The translations under genes were made by a program, and so were the position numbers. 64,000 nt of DNA from Nostoc linckia FACHB-104 (GTDB lineage Bacteria; Cyanobacteriota; Cyanobacteriia; Cyanobacteriales; Nostocaceae): NCBI RefSeq assembly GCF_014696615.1, contig NZ_JACJQJ010000045.1, forward strand, positions 1-64,000, in the 5' to 3' direction. Numbering within the stretch: the first letter of the stretch is position 1; the number at the start of each line of letters is the position of its first letter. Below the pieces are notes generated by a model that was given only the letters and a program-made list of their open reading frames with translations, was not told the origin of the DNA and did no database searches. This document shows, in pieces, positions 52,983 to 61,500 of the stretch.

Positions 52983-54349
52983 AAGCTATTTTCACGCTTT
53001 AATTGAGGTCTGGCAACCATTCGCAATCCTGGGGGTGTAGAAAGAGTTAAACCACGGCGTACAGGATGTAAAGCACGTTTATTTAATAATGAAACTTGGA
53101 AATGTGACAGAATTGTTGCTAAGACAATTTTCATTTCATATTGGGCAAATGCTAACCCGATACAGCGACGATTACCGCCACCAAAGGGTAAGTATTCATA
53201 GGGTGAAAATTGCCTTTCTAAAAAGCGTTCTGGGCGAAATTGTTTGGAATTTGGGTAAATTTCTTGGCGATGATGCGCTAAATAAATGCTAGGTATAATT
53301 AGGGTTCCGACTGGTAATTTGTAACCCATAATTTCAATTGGATATTTTGCCACCCTAAGAAAACCATTGATCACAATTGGATAAATCCGCAATGTTTCTT
53401 GACAGACTGCTGTTAAATAAGGCAACTTAGCAATGCTACTCGCATCAGGATTGACACCAAGGGTATCTAGTTCGTGTAGTAACTTTTCCTGCACTTCTGG
53501 TAATTGGTCAATCCAGTAAAAAGCCCATGTTAATGCAGAAGCAGTAGTTTCATGTCCTGCGACCAATAATGTCATTAATTCATCACGTAATTCTAAATCT
53601 GACATTGGTTGTCCGTCTTCATAACGAGCCGCCATCATCAAACTGAGGATATCTTGACGATTGTGGTTAGATTCAGCCCGACGTTCTTGAATCAAAGCAT
53701 AAATTAATTGATCAATTTTTTGCAGTTGGCGAATTACTTTACCCCAGGGACTCCATGCGCCTAAATCTTGTCGCATAAATTTAAACAAGAAGGAAGCAAA
53801 CAGCACGGGAGAACCAATAAAATCTAGCAAAGAACTGAGCAATTGCCGCAGTTCTTGAAACCGCTCACCTTCATCCAACCCAAACACTACTCGTAAAATG
53901 ACGCGCAAGGTAATTTCTTGCATAGAGTTACGGATATTGAAAGGTTTGCCAATCTGCCATTCATTACTTACCTGCTCAGCTATTTCACGAATATCTTGGC
54001 CGTAAGCCCGCATTCTTTCGCCATGAAAGGGAGGGGTTAATAATTGCCGTTGGCGTTGGTGGCGATCGCCATCAAGTAAAATTACAGAATTATCACCTAA
54101 CAACAATCTTAAAATTCCGTCCCCCCCACCAGTCTGAAAATAACTCTGATCGGCAGTAAAAATCTCCTCCAGTGCTTGGGGATGGCTGAAATATACCAGA
54201 TGGTTATCGCCATTACTCCAAACAGTGAATGAGTCACCGTAGATTTTGGCAAAACCTTCTACATATTGCACTGGTTGAGTCACAAACTTGAAAAGCCGTT
54301 GCCAACGCGGTAGTTTTGGCCCATCAGGTAAGCTGTGAGTGAGTGTCAT
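52967..54349 (-). CDS. cytochrome P450 (CYP110-like)
   Basis: A 460-residue P450. The heme-binding loop is PFGGGNRRCIG with Cys396. The oxygen-binding I-helix motif is AGHETTAS, and the K-helix ExxR lies in ETLRIYPIV. The N-terminus has LPRWQRLFKFVTQPVQYVEG, typical of the CYP110 family of filamentous cyanobacteria, which hydroxylate fatty acids or terpenes. No ferredoxin gene is adjacent. The last five residues and the stop come from a heptamer repeat, so the natural C-terminus was probably slightly different. It is a single gene. Confidence 0.93.
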   Translation of the reverse strand: MTLTHSLPDGPKLPRWQRLFKFVTQPVQYVEGFAKIYGDSFTVWSNGDNHLVYFSHPQALEEIFTADQSYFQTGGGDGILRLLLGDNSVILLDGDRHQRQRQLLTPPFHGERMRAYGQDIREIAEQVSNEWQIGKPFNIRNSMQEITLRVILRVVFGLDEGERFQELRQLLSSLLDFIGSPVLFASFLFKFMRQDLGAWSPWGKVIRQLQKIDQLIYALIQERRAESNHNRQDILSLMMAARYEDGQPMSDLELRDELMTLLVAGHETTASALTWAFYWIDQLPEVQEKLLHELDTLGVNPDASSIAKLPYLTAVCQETLRIYPIVINGFLRVAKYPIEIMGYKLPVGTLIIPSIYLAHHRQEIYPNSKQFRPERFLERQFSPYEYLPFGGGNRRCIGLAFAQYEMKIVLATILSHFQVSLLNKRALHPVRRGLTLSTPPGLRMVARPQLKRENSLIRNS

Positions 54350-54671
54350 ATAAAATTTTGGGGGTGAAATAAGTTTCGGCTTTTATTGTTACAAGTTTTT
54401 CTAATATTGCGGGCGGAAAAATCCCTCGCAAGATATGAGTATTTACTACTAATTAATTCCCAAATTCTATTAGAATAAAGTTAAACTAATACGCGTCTAG
54501 ATTGTAAATTTTTACATTTAGGCTGTCATTAGTCATTGGTCATTTTTCATTTGTCTTGACAAAAGACGAAAGAGATTGCTGGCTAGTTGGAATTGTAAGC
54601 AAGTGTTAGCAAAATAAGTAGTGGATGCACAAAGCAGTATATTCTTATATGGCAGCGTCGGAAGTTAAGAA
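54350..54671. other. intergenic between divergent genes
   Basis: This 322-bp region contains a stretch at 54530-54560 similar to the CATTAGTCATTGGTCATT core of family B but no full copy. The promoters of P450 (minus) and the ParA-type gene (plus) should be here. Confidence 0.45.
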
Positions 54672-55304
54672 GTGCCAAACATCATTGCTATACTCAACGG
54701 TAAAGGAGGTGTCGGTAAAACGACTACCGCAGTCAATCTGGCTGCAAACTTTGCCCAAAAATACAATGTGATTCTGATTGACGCAGATATTCAAGGTTCT
54801 GCCAGTTGGTGGTTTGGGCGCAATCAGAACGGTATGGGGTTTGATCTGTCTCAAGAAACAGATCCGCAACTTTTAGGTGATTTAAGAAAGCTAACAGGTT
54901 ACGATTTAGTAATAGTGGATACGCCTCCGGCGCTGCACTCTGAAGCATTGGCGACGGTAGTAGCGATCGCAGATTATCTTGTTTTACCTACACCCCCAGC
55001 ACCAATGGATCTAACCGTGTTAATTGAGACAGTTAGAAAAGCTGTCATCCCTTTGGGAGTCCCCCATCGGGTGCTGCTTACCAAAGTTGATCCGCGGAGT
55101 ATTGGGGAAGCAGTTGAGGCGCAAAACACTCTCATGCGATTAGGAATACCCGCTTGTAAAACCTTTATCCGCGCCTATAAAGCGCACGAGAGAGCAGCAC
55201 TTGAGGGTGTAGCGATCACTCAATGGCGAGGTAAACACTCACTGGAAGCGCAATCAGACTATCGTCGTGTAGCCAATGAATTACAGCTTGATTGGAGGAA
55301 ATAA
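54672..55304 (+). CDS. ParA-type ATPase, candidate McdA
   Basis: A 210-residue ParA/MinD-family ATPase. The deviant Walker [17 protein letters not shown] has the signature lysine; [11 protein letters not shown] follows the first strand, and [12 protein letters not shown] is Walker B. Such ATPases bind DNA or membrane and position cargo. The start is GTG 54672, preceded by GGAAG. The gene overlaps the next one by one base (TAATG), so the two form an operon. A classical ParA (plasmid or chromosome) would have a ParB partner; here the partner is a coiled-coil protein. With ccmK3-ccmK4 about 8 kb away, a type 2 McdA (carboxysome positioning) is a good inference but not proven. Confidence 0.82.
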   Translation: MPNIIAILNGKGGVGKTTTAVNLAANFAQKYNVILIDADIQGSASWWFGRNQNGMGFDLSQETDPQLLGDLRKLTGYDLVIVDTPPALHSEALATVVAIADYLVLPTPPAPMDLTVLIETVRKAVIPLGVPHRVLLTKVDPRSIGEAVEAQNTLMRLGIPACKTFIRAYKAHERAALEGVAITQWRGKHSLEAQSDYRRVANELQLDWRK

Positions 55305-55915
55305 TGGTTAAGAAACGTCTGTCTGACTTATTACAAGAAGAAGCACAAAAATTTACGCCATCTGAAGGTGAAACAGCCATTGAAGTAACTGCTGAAGCCG
55401 TTAGCGAAGCAGATGTGTCAGCAGAAGAAACATCAACGCAGACACCTGAGTCATCTACTGGGGCTAGGCGTGCAACTCCTACTAAGGCTGATTTAGAAAA
55501 CACTATCAAAGAATTAAAAGAAACTCTCGAAAAATCTCACGAAAAACAAGCCACCCTCCAACAGAAAGTTGCAAATTTAGAATCGGCTGTATCTGAACAT
55601 AAAGCAGTAGCAACAAAGTTAACCAAAGAACTTGAGGAAGCGAAACAAGCTGCTTTACATCTAGCAGAATCTAACTCTCAGCTTATAGAAGAAATTAACT
55701 CTTTGAAACAAGAAAAAGAACAGTTTGCCGAAGCTAATTCTCAGCTTGTAGCTCAAAGTAATGCCTTAAAGGAAAAACAAGAAACTTATAAACCAGTAAA
55801 ACAGACTCATGGTCAAGACTATTATAGAAAATCACATAGATCATCAGAAAGATTAGCAATAACACAACCAGATGAGTCTGAAGATAGCTCTTCTCAGATG
55901 TGGTTGCTTGATTGA
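55304..55915 (+). CDS. coiled-coil partner of ParA, candidate McdB
   Basis: A 203-residue acidic protein. The N-terminus is [20 protein letters not shown], followed by a polar low-complexity region (TSTQTPESSTGARRAT). A long coiled coil spans residues about 66-160, with ENTIKELKETLEKSHEKQAT and SLKQEKEQFAEANSQLVAQS. The C-terminus is disordered and ends SSSQMWLLD, with a tryptophan four residues from the end. McdB proteins have a disordered N-terminus, a central coiled or Q-rich region and an invariant C-terminal tryptophan; this protein has that pattern. The start is fixed by GGAGG and the one-base overlap with the ATPase gene. Function remains an inference. Confidence 0.75.
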   Translation: MVKKRLSDLLQEEAQKFTPSEGETAIEVTAEAVSEADVSAEETSTQTPESSTGARRATPTKADLENTIKELKETLEKSHEKQATLQQKVANLESAVSEHKAVATKLTKELEEAKQAALHLAESNSQLIEEINSLKQEKEQFAEANSQLVAQSNALKEKQETYKPVKQTHGQDYYRKSHRSSERLAITQPDESEDSSSQMWLLD

Positions 55916-56144
55916 TACTACTACTTTCTTGAATTAAAAATCAAAGATGTCGTAGTGGCGTGGCAAGGCTAATTTTTTGCATTAGGTTTCTAGTTAAAAC
56001 GGCGCTAAAGCGCAACTACAAACATTTTCTAATGCAATATTTTAGCTGTGTTAATTTAAGTGGGGTGTGTTAGTGTAGCCTTAATGCACCATTTCTTCCA
56101 AAAGCTAGATGCGTTAAGCTGAGGCTAACGCATCCTACATTATT

Positions 56145-57077
56145 TTATTTGCTAGTTAATTTGTTGTTTTCGTATTCCCTCGAATGGGTATCGCTGCTAA
56201 ATTCTAAAATATTTTGGGCGGTGATTTGTGGTTGTTCTAGATGAGGAAGATGTCCACAATCTTGTATCCATACAAGTTGACTGTGGGGAATTGTACGTTT
56301 AAATCTTTGAGCATCTTTAGTACCCAAAATCTTATCGGCATCACCCCATAAAATTAGTGTAGACTGCTCAATTTCTGCTAATTTTTTAATTTTAAAAGCA
56401 CGATAACCACCACTTTTAGTGAAAGCAATTAAAGCTTGGCTCCAGTTTGGCATTTGTAGATGTAAGGCGGCGCAATCTACACCATCATTTGTTACCAGTT
56501 GTTGAGCTTTATAAGCAGCGCGAGAAATGCGATCGCGCACTTTGGGATTACGCAAAAATTCTGTGGCTAAGTAATCCAAAGGGGGAAACATGAATTTGCT
56601 TAAGGGTGAACCACCTTGCAAACCTGCACTATCCATTAACACTAGTTTTTTGACTGCTTCAGGATAAGTCAGTGTAAAGTCAATTGCTGCTGCACCCCCC
56701 ATTGATGCACCGAGCAAAATGACAGGTTGGTTAATTAGGGTTTTCCAAAAATAATAAAGATGGGTTTTAATGGCAGTTGGACTATAGTTAATCCCAGACA
56801 ATCTTTCTGTAAAACCAAAACCCAATAAATCCACAGCCCAAGTTTCATTTTCTGCTGCTAATAATGGGAGCAGTCGCCGGAATTCTAAAACTGAACTATC
56901 AAAGCCGTGAATTAATAAAATTGGTACACCATCACTACCTTGATGTACATAGGTAGTATTGATTGGTTGAGTAGCCAGAGGAGTTGCGATCGCTTGAGAT
57001 TGAATACTTTGAGCAAGTGCGATCGCGGCAGGTTCTTGTAATTGCCCAACGGCTGTAGGTAAAAAACGTGGAAACAT
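56145..57077 (-). CDS. alpha/beta hydrolase
   Basis: A 310-residue alpha/beta hydrolase. The oxyanion region is ILLIHGFDSSVLEFRRLLP, the elbow LLGASMGGAAAID has Ser125 by my numbering (145 from the longer start), and DCGHLPHLEQP near the end holds the histidine. The lid is basic and proline-rich (SKFMFPPLDYLATEFLRN). I choose ATG 57077 (MFPRFLPTAVGQLQEP) because the upstream ATG 57137 lies in the loop of a perfect 11-bp hairpin and family members usually begin here. Substrate unknown. A repeat-like hairpin separates it from the next gene. Confidence 0.85.
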   Translation of the reverse strand: MFPRFLPTAVGQLQEPAAIALAQSIQSQAIATPLATQPINTTYVHQGSDGVPILLIHGFDSSVLEFRRLLPLLAAENETWAVDLLGFGFTERLSGINYSPTAIKTHLYYFWKTLINQPVILLGASMGGAAAIDFTLTYPEAVKKLVLMDSAGLQGGSPLSKFMFPPLDYLATEFLRNPKVRDRISRAAYKAQQLVTNDGVDCAALHLQMPNWSQALIAFTKSGGYRAFKIKKLAEIEQSTLILWGDADKILGTKDAQRFKRTIPHSQLVWIQDCGHLPHLEQPQITAQNILEFSSDTHSREYENNKLTSK

Positions 57078-57124
57078 AAACCTCAGTTTACCATAATGTT
57101 TGGTCAGTTTTTGCCAATAATTCA

Positions 57125-57149
57125 GAGGGCACAGCATTGCTGTGCCCTC
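57125..57149. repeat. perfect 11-bp-stem hairpin
   Basis: GAGGGCACAGC and GCTGTGCCCTC pair perfectly around ATT. It lies between the minus-strand hydrolase and the gene upstream of it, beyond the end of 57182-57781, where it can act as a terminator. It overlaps the less likely ATG at 57137. Confidence 0.7.
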
Positions 57150-57181
57150 CCCATCAGTTACATTCTGTTTTCAAATTGGCA

Positions 57182-57781
57182 TTACTTAATCAAATGGAAA
57201 GAGTTGAAAAACTTTTGCGTCTCGCTAACTTCAGGAGTTTCTATACTACCAACCATCATAAAATATATCTTCTGACCAATCAGAAAAAAGCGACTGTTAT
57301 AAATAGTGCCATTTTTTTCATCTTTGACTTTAATTTCTTTACCGGGATATTCTTCAAACTGAATATTTTTTTGACTCAATAACTTGCTTTCATTTTCTAC
57401 CATTCCTGCTAGAAAAGCATCGATTAATTCTCCCGGAGGTACCTGGCTGATATCAATGCCAAAGTCTGCATATCCCACAATGAAGGCATTTTTAGCTCCG
57501 GTAACAGCGTGCATTTTTAACGATTTAATACCTGATGAATTAGAATTTTCAGGTGGAGACATCTCTTCTACTTTTCCATTAGGAAAAAGCACAGAAAATT
57601 TTCCCTCAGATGAAGAAAATTCTTGCCATGCTGGTGTGGCTGCAATAACGCTTGATATAGGTAATTGCTGAATATTGTTTATCGTTTTTGCATCAACTTT
57701 CGGATTACTCAGTGTTTCTACTAATAATAAAAATATAGCAGCTAAAAATACTTGGTTTAACTTACGGTTTGTTTGTAACAT
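57182..57781 (-). CDS. exported hypothetical protein
   Basis: A 199-residue predicted exported protein. Residues about 9-31 (NQVFLAAIFLLLVETLSNPK) are a signal peptide or anchor. The mature region begins PAWQEFSSSEGKFSVLFPNG and later has KNAFIVGYADFGIDISQVPP and KNGTIYNSRFFLIGQKIYFM, then TQKFFNSFHLIK. The EGKFSVLFP...FFNSF layout is common in small cyanobacterial exported proteins of unknown function (PsbP-like in strand order). It is upstream of the hydrolase on the same strand. Confidence 0.7.
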   Translation of the reverse strand: MLQTNRKLNQVFLAAIFLLLVETLSNPKVDAKTINNIQQLPISSVIAATPAWQEFSSSEGKFSVLFPNGKVEEMSPPENSNSSGIKSLKMHAVTGAKNAFIVGYADFGIDISQVPPGELIDAFLAGMVENESKLLSQKNIQFEEYPGKEIKVKDEKNGTIYNSRFFLIGQKIYFMMVGSIETPEVSETQKFFNSFHLIK

Positions 57782-58128
57782 TGGCTTGTCTATTTAAATT
57801 GACAATTCCATTAAAGCTGCTATTTATACAGATAATAAGGGAGATATCTCTGAATTTGTGTGGTTTTATTGTAAGTTTTTGCAAAAATCAAATAATTAGG
57901 TTGGCGAAATTAAAAATTACTGGCTGAGGCTGTCATTAGTCATTAGTCATTGGTAAGGGTTTCAAACCTATTGACGTTTTGTAATATGGGTTGGTTTATT
58001 GCCAACGACTTACTGATGATTCTGGTACGAGTTGATAATTTCAGGTGGGGCAAATTTCTACTGGATTCTGTAAACTATATAAATACTGAAAAGTGCGATC
58101 GCCTGTTGATTGCAGTAGTAAAAGTACC
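57782..58128. other. intergenic with family B copy
   Basis: This 347-bp region holds family B copy 57896-58015 and lies between the exported protein gene and the response regulator, both on the minus strand. No gene is supported. Confidence 0.55.
57896..58015 (+). repeat. dispersed family B copy
   Basis: Begins TTAGGTTGGCGAAATTAAAA, contains CTGGCTGAGGCTGTCATTAG and TTTCAAACCTATTGACGTTT, and ends AACGACTTACT. It is the closest relative of the copy at 22884-23005. Confidence 0.7.
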
Positions 58129-58509
58129 TTAGAACAATTCCCATCCTAAAGTTTGCGCTACCTCGTTAGAGATAGTAATAGGGTTGAACGGTTTAGCAAT
58201 CACGCCAGCGACACCCATCTGGGCAAAACGACGGCGATCGCTCGGTTGTACTTTTGCGGTTAACAGTACTATGGGAATCAGTTGTGTAGCAGGGTCGGAT
58301 TGCAGTTTGTGACAGACATCAAATCCATTCATGTCAGGCATAGAAATATCTAATAGGATGGCATCCCAATGCCCTGTTCTTACTGTGACTAATGCTTCAC
58401 TACCAGACTCAGCTGTGCTGACTTGCCATCCTGCTATTTCTTCTAACGATACTTGGATAATACGACGAATATCAGGTTCGTCATCAACAATTAAAATGCG
58501 TTTCGTCAT
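58129..58509 (-). CDS. single-domain response regulator
   Basis: A 126-residue CheY-like receiver without an output domain. The acidic pair DD is at 9-10, the phosphoacceptor D54 is in AILLDISMPDMNG, and the lysine is in VIAKPF. It lies 69 bp downstream of the large PAS histidine kinase on the same strand and is probably its partner. With no DNA-binding domain it must act through another protein. The gene looks complete. Confidence 0.93.
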   Translation of the reverse strand: MTKRILIVDDEPDIRRIIQVSLEEIAGWQVSTAESGSEALVTVRTGHWDAILLDISMPDMNGFDVCHKLQSDPATQLIPIVLLTAKVQPSDRRRFAQMGVAGVIAKPFNPITISNEVAQTLGWELF

Positions 58510-58578
58510 AACTAGTTAAGCAACATAAAAGTCATGGGTGAGAGTCAGACAACTCTTAACAGATGCAATTATATGTAA

Positions 58579-61500
58579 TTAATTTTGTTTACTTAATTTT
58601 CTCTGATTGAGTGGCAACGTAAAATAAAAAGTGCTACCTTGCCCTAAAATGCTTTCTACCCAAATCTGTCCGCCATGCTGTTGGACGATGCTTTTACAGA
58701 TTGCTAAGCCTAACCCTGTGCCTCCTTTTTGACGAGAATCTGAGACATCAACTTGTTGAAATCTGCCAAAGATAGTCTCTAATTTTTCGCTGGGAATACC
58801 TCGCCCTTGGTCTTTTACAGAGAAGAGAACATAAGGGCCAGTCATAGAGAACTTTGTCTGTTTTAAGTTTAATTCCTCAGTGACTAACTCTGCAGTGAGC
58901 CAAACTGTGCTGTTGACAGGAGAAAATTTAATCGCATTGCTGAGGAGGTTGATGAGAGTTTGAACGATCGCATCGGGTGCAGCAGTAATAGTAACAAACA
59001 GGGGGGTGAATTCGAGGTTGATTGCGGCTTGGGTAGCGATAACTTGCACAGTTTCCACTGCTTGCTGCATTAAAGTATTAATTTGGCAGGTTTCCATGAT
59101 TAACTGAGTTTTACCAGAGTCCAAGCGTTCTAAGTCAAGAATGTCGTTGACTAGACGTACTAGGCGATCGCAGTTATTCAAGGCGATGGTGAGCATTTCT
59201 TTAGCTCGTTCTGGGCGCTTTTCAAAAATTCCTGTTCCTAGCATTCCCAAAGCGCCATGAATAGCTGTTAAAGGTGTGCGAAGTTCATGACTGACAACGG
59301 AGATAAACTCGTCTTTCATTTGGTCGATTTGCTGGCGTTCGCGCTGTGCAGCTTGCTGTTCGCTGATGTCTTGAATTTGAGCAACAAAGTACAGAGGCTT
59401 GCGATTCTGGTCTTTCACCAAAGAGACGCTGATGAGAATCCAGATAATAGACTTGTTTTTATGGATATAACGTTGTTTTAGTTGATATATGCGTTGTTTC
59501 TCTTTTAATACTTGCGTTGCAGCTGCTAAATTAGTCTGGATGTCATCGAGATGGGTAATGTCTAGAGAATTCAGGTTTAACAGTTCTGCTTCGCTGTAGC
59601 CTACCATTTCGCACAAAGAGCGATTAACTTGTAAAAACTGCCCATCAATCGAGATTAAGGCCATACCAATCGCTGCATCATCAAAAGCGCGACGGAACCT
59701 TTCTTCACTTTCTCGCAGTGCAGCCTCTACTTGTTTGCGTTCACTGATATCTGAAGAAACAGCGGTGACAATCCAACAGTTTTGGGCTTCATCCCAGCGA
59801 GAACTGGAAGTTTGGGAGATCCAGCATATACTTCCATCCTTGTGATGCAGCCGATATTCATAAGTCCCGGTTTGTTCAGCACAAATGTTAGCAAAGACAG
59901 CATCTTCCATCATTTGCCAGTCTTCGGGAAAAATTTGGCTAGTCCAAAGGTTGTTGTTAGTTGTGAGTTCCTCGGGTGTGTATCCAGAAATGACTTCGCA
60001 ACCCGCTGAGACATGAGTAATATCCCAAGAGCGATCGGGAAACACGCGCATACTGGTAATGATAGCGCTGACACTGTTTAAAATATCATTGAGTTTAGCT
60101 TGGGAAGCTTGTAGTGCTAATTCCAGTTGTTTGCGATCGCTAATATCTTGTGCGACTCCATGCCAAATAATCTCACCGTTTGCTCGTCGTTCCGGACGAG
60201 AATTTGCCTGAATCCACTTCATCTTTCCTGAAGGCGTGATGATGCGCCATTCAGATTTAAATAATTCCAGGGCTTCCATACTGTGTGCGATCGCCTGCTG
60301 ATAACCTAAACGATCCTCTGGATGAATCTCGTTAAAAATAATTTCGGCATCTTGAAGCGCCTCTGCCACTGGAATTTCATAAATTTCCTCAAAAGCAGGG
60401 CTAAGATACTCATAGCGCACCGGCCCACGGCCACTTTTATCTAAGGCTACTGTATAAATAACGACTGGAGAAGCATCTGCCAAATTCTGAAGTCTAGCTT
60501 CACTCTGCTGTAGTTCAGCAGCGATGCGCTTGTTATCAGTAATATCTGTAACCCGGACAAGATACATTGATTGTCCTGCTACCTGAATCATTTTGACTGC
60601 TAAATTGCCCCAAAAGGAATTTCCCTTGTTTGTCAGGTATTCCACTTCCCGACTCCAAAATCCCTGCTGTTCGATTTCAATAGCAATCTCTGCTAGTTCC
60701 TCGTCTGTGAACTGCCGTTTTTGTAAAATATTTCCTTGAATGCCAATTAATTGGGCTTTACTTTCTACCTCAAACAATTCCACAGCTCGCTGATTACAAT
60801 CCAGAATTAATCTGGTTGGTGGCGGTTTTACCAAAAAGATGGCATCGGTAGATTCATTAAAAATTGCTTCTCGCAAGTCTCGGACTTGTTTAAGTTCTAG
60901 TTCTACCTGTTTGCGATCGCTGATGTCGAGAACAGTTCCCACTAGGCGCACCAGTTCTCCCTGTTGATTAAAAATTGGTTCCCCTTTAGCTGCGACATAC
61001 CGCAGTGAACCATCTGGTAAGACAATCTGAAAATCTTGCTCGGCTACTTCTCCCCGATATAGTTGCTCGTAAAAAGATTGATATGCCCCATAATAATCAG
61101 GATGAACAATCCGAGCCAAAATCTCAGCAGTAGAAGGCGGTAGTTGATGCGGATCGAGCTGATGGATATGATACAGTTCTTCTGACCAAATAATTGTTTT
61201 GGTAGCCACATCAAACTCCCAACTGCCAATATGAGCCACCCTTTGAGCTTCTCGCAGAGCCGCTTCGCTTCTTTTCAAGGCAGTCTCAGCTTCTATGCGC
61301 TCTGTGTAGTCTTTAAATACAGATAGAATGTAAGGCTTCCCTTCTAACTCAATCCATTCGGAAGAAATCAAGCCAATTTTGATTTCCCCAGATTTGGTTT
61401 GCAATTCCAACTCAAAATTGTACACACGCTGCTCAGTTTGTAATAACTGGCACATTTGTGAGAGTTTTTCCGGTTTTACAGCTATTCCCAGTTCTAAAGG

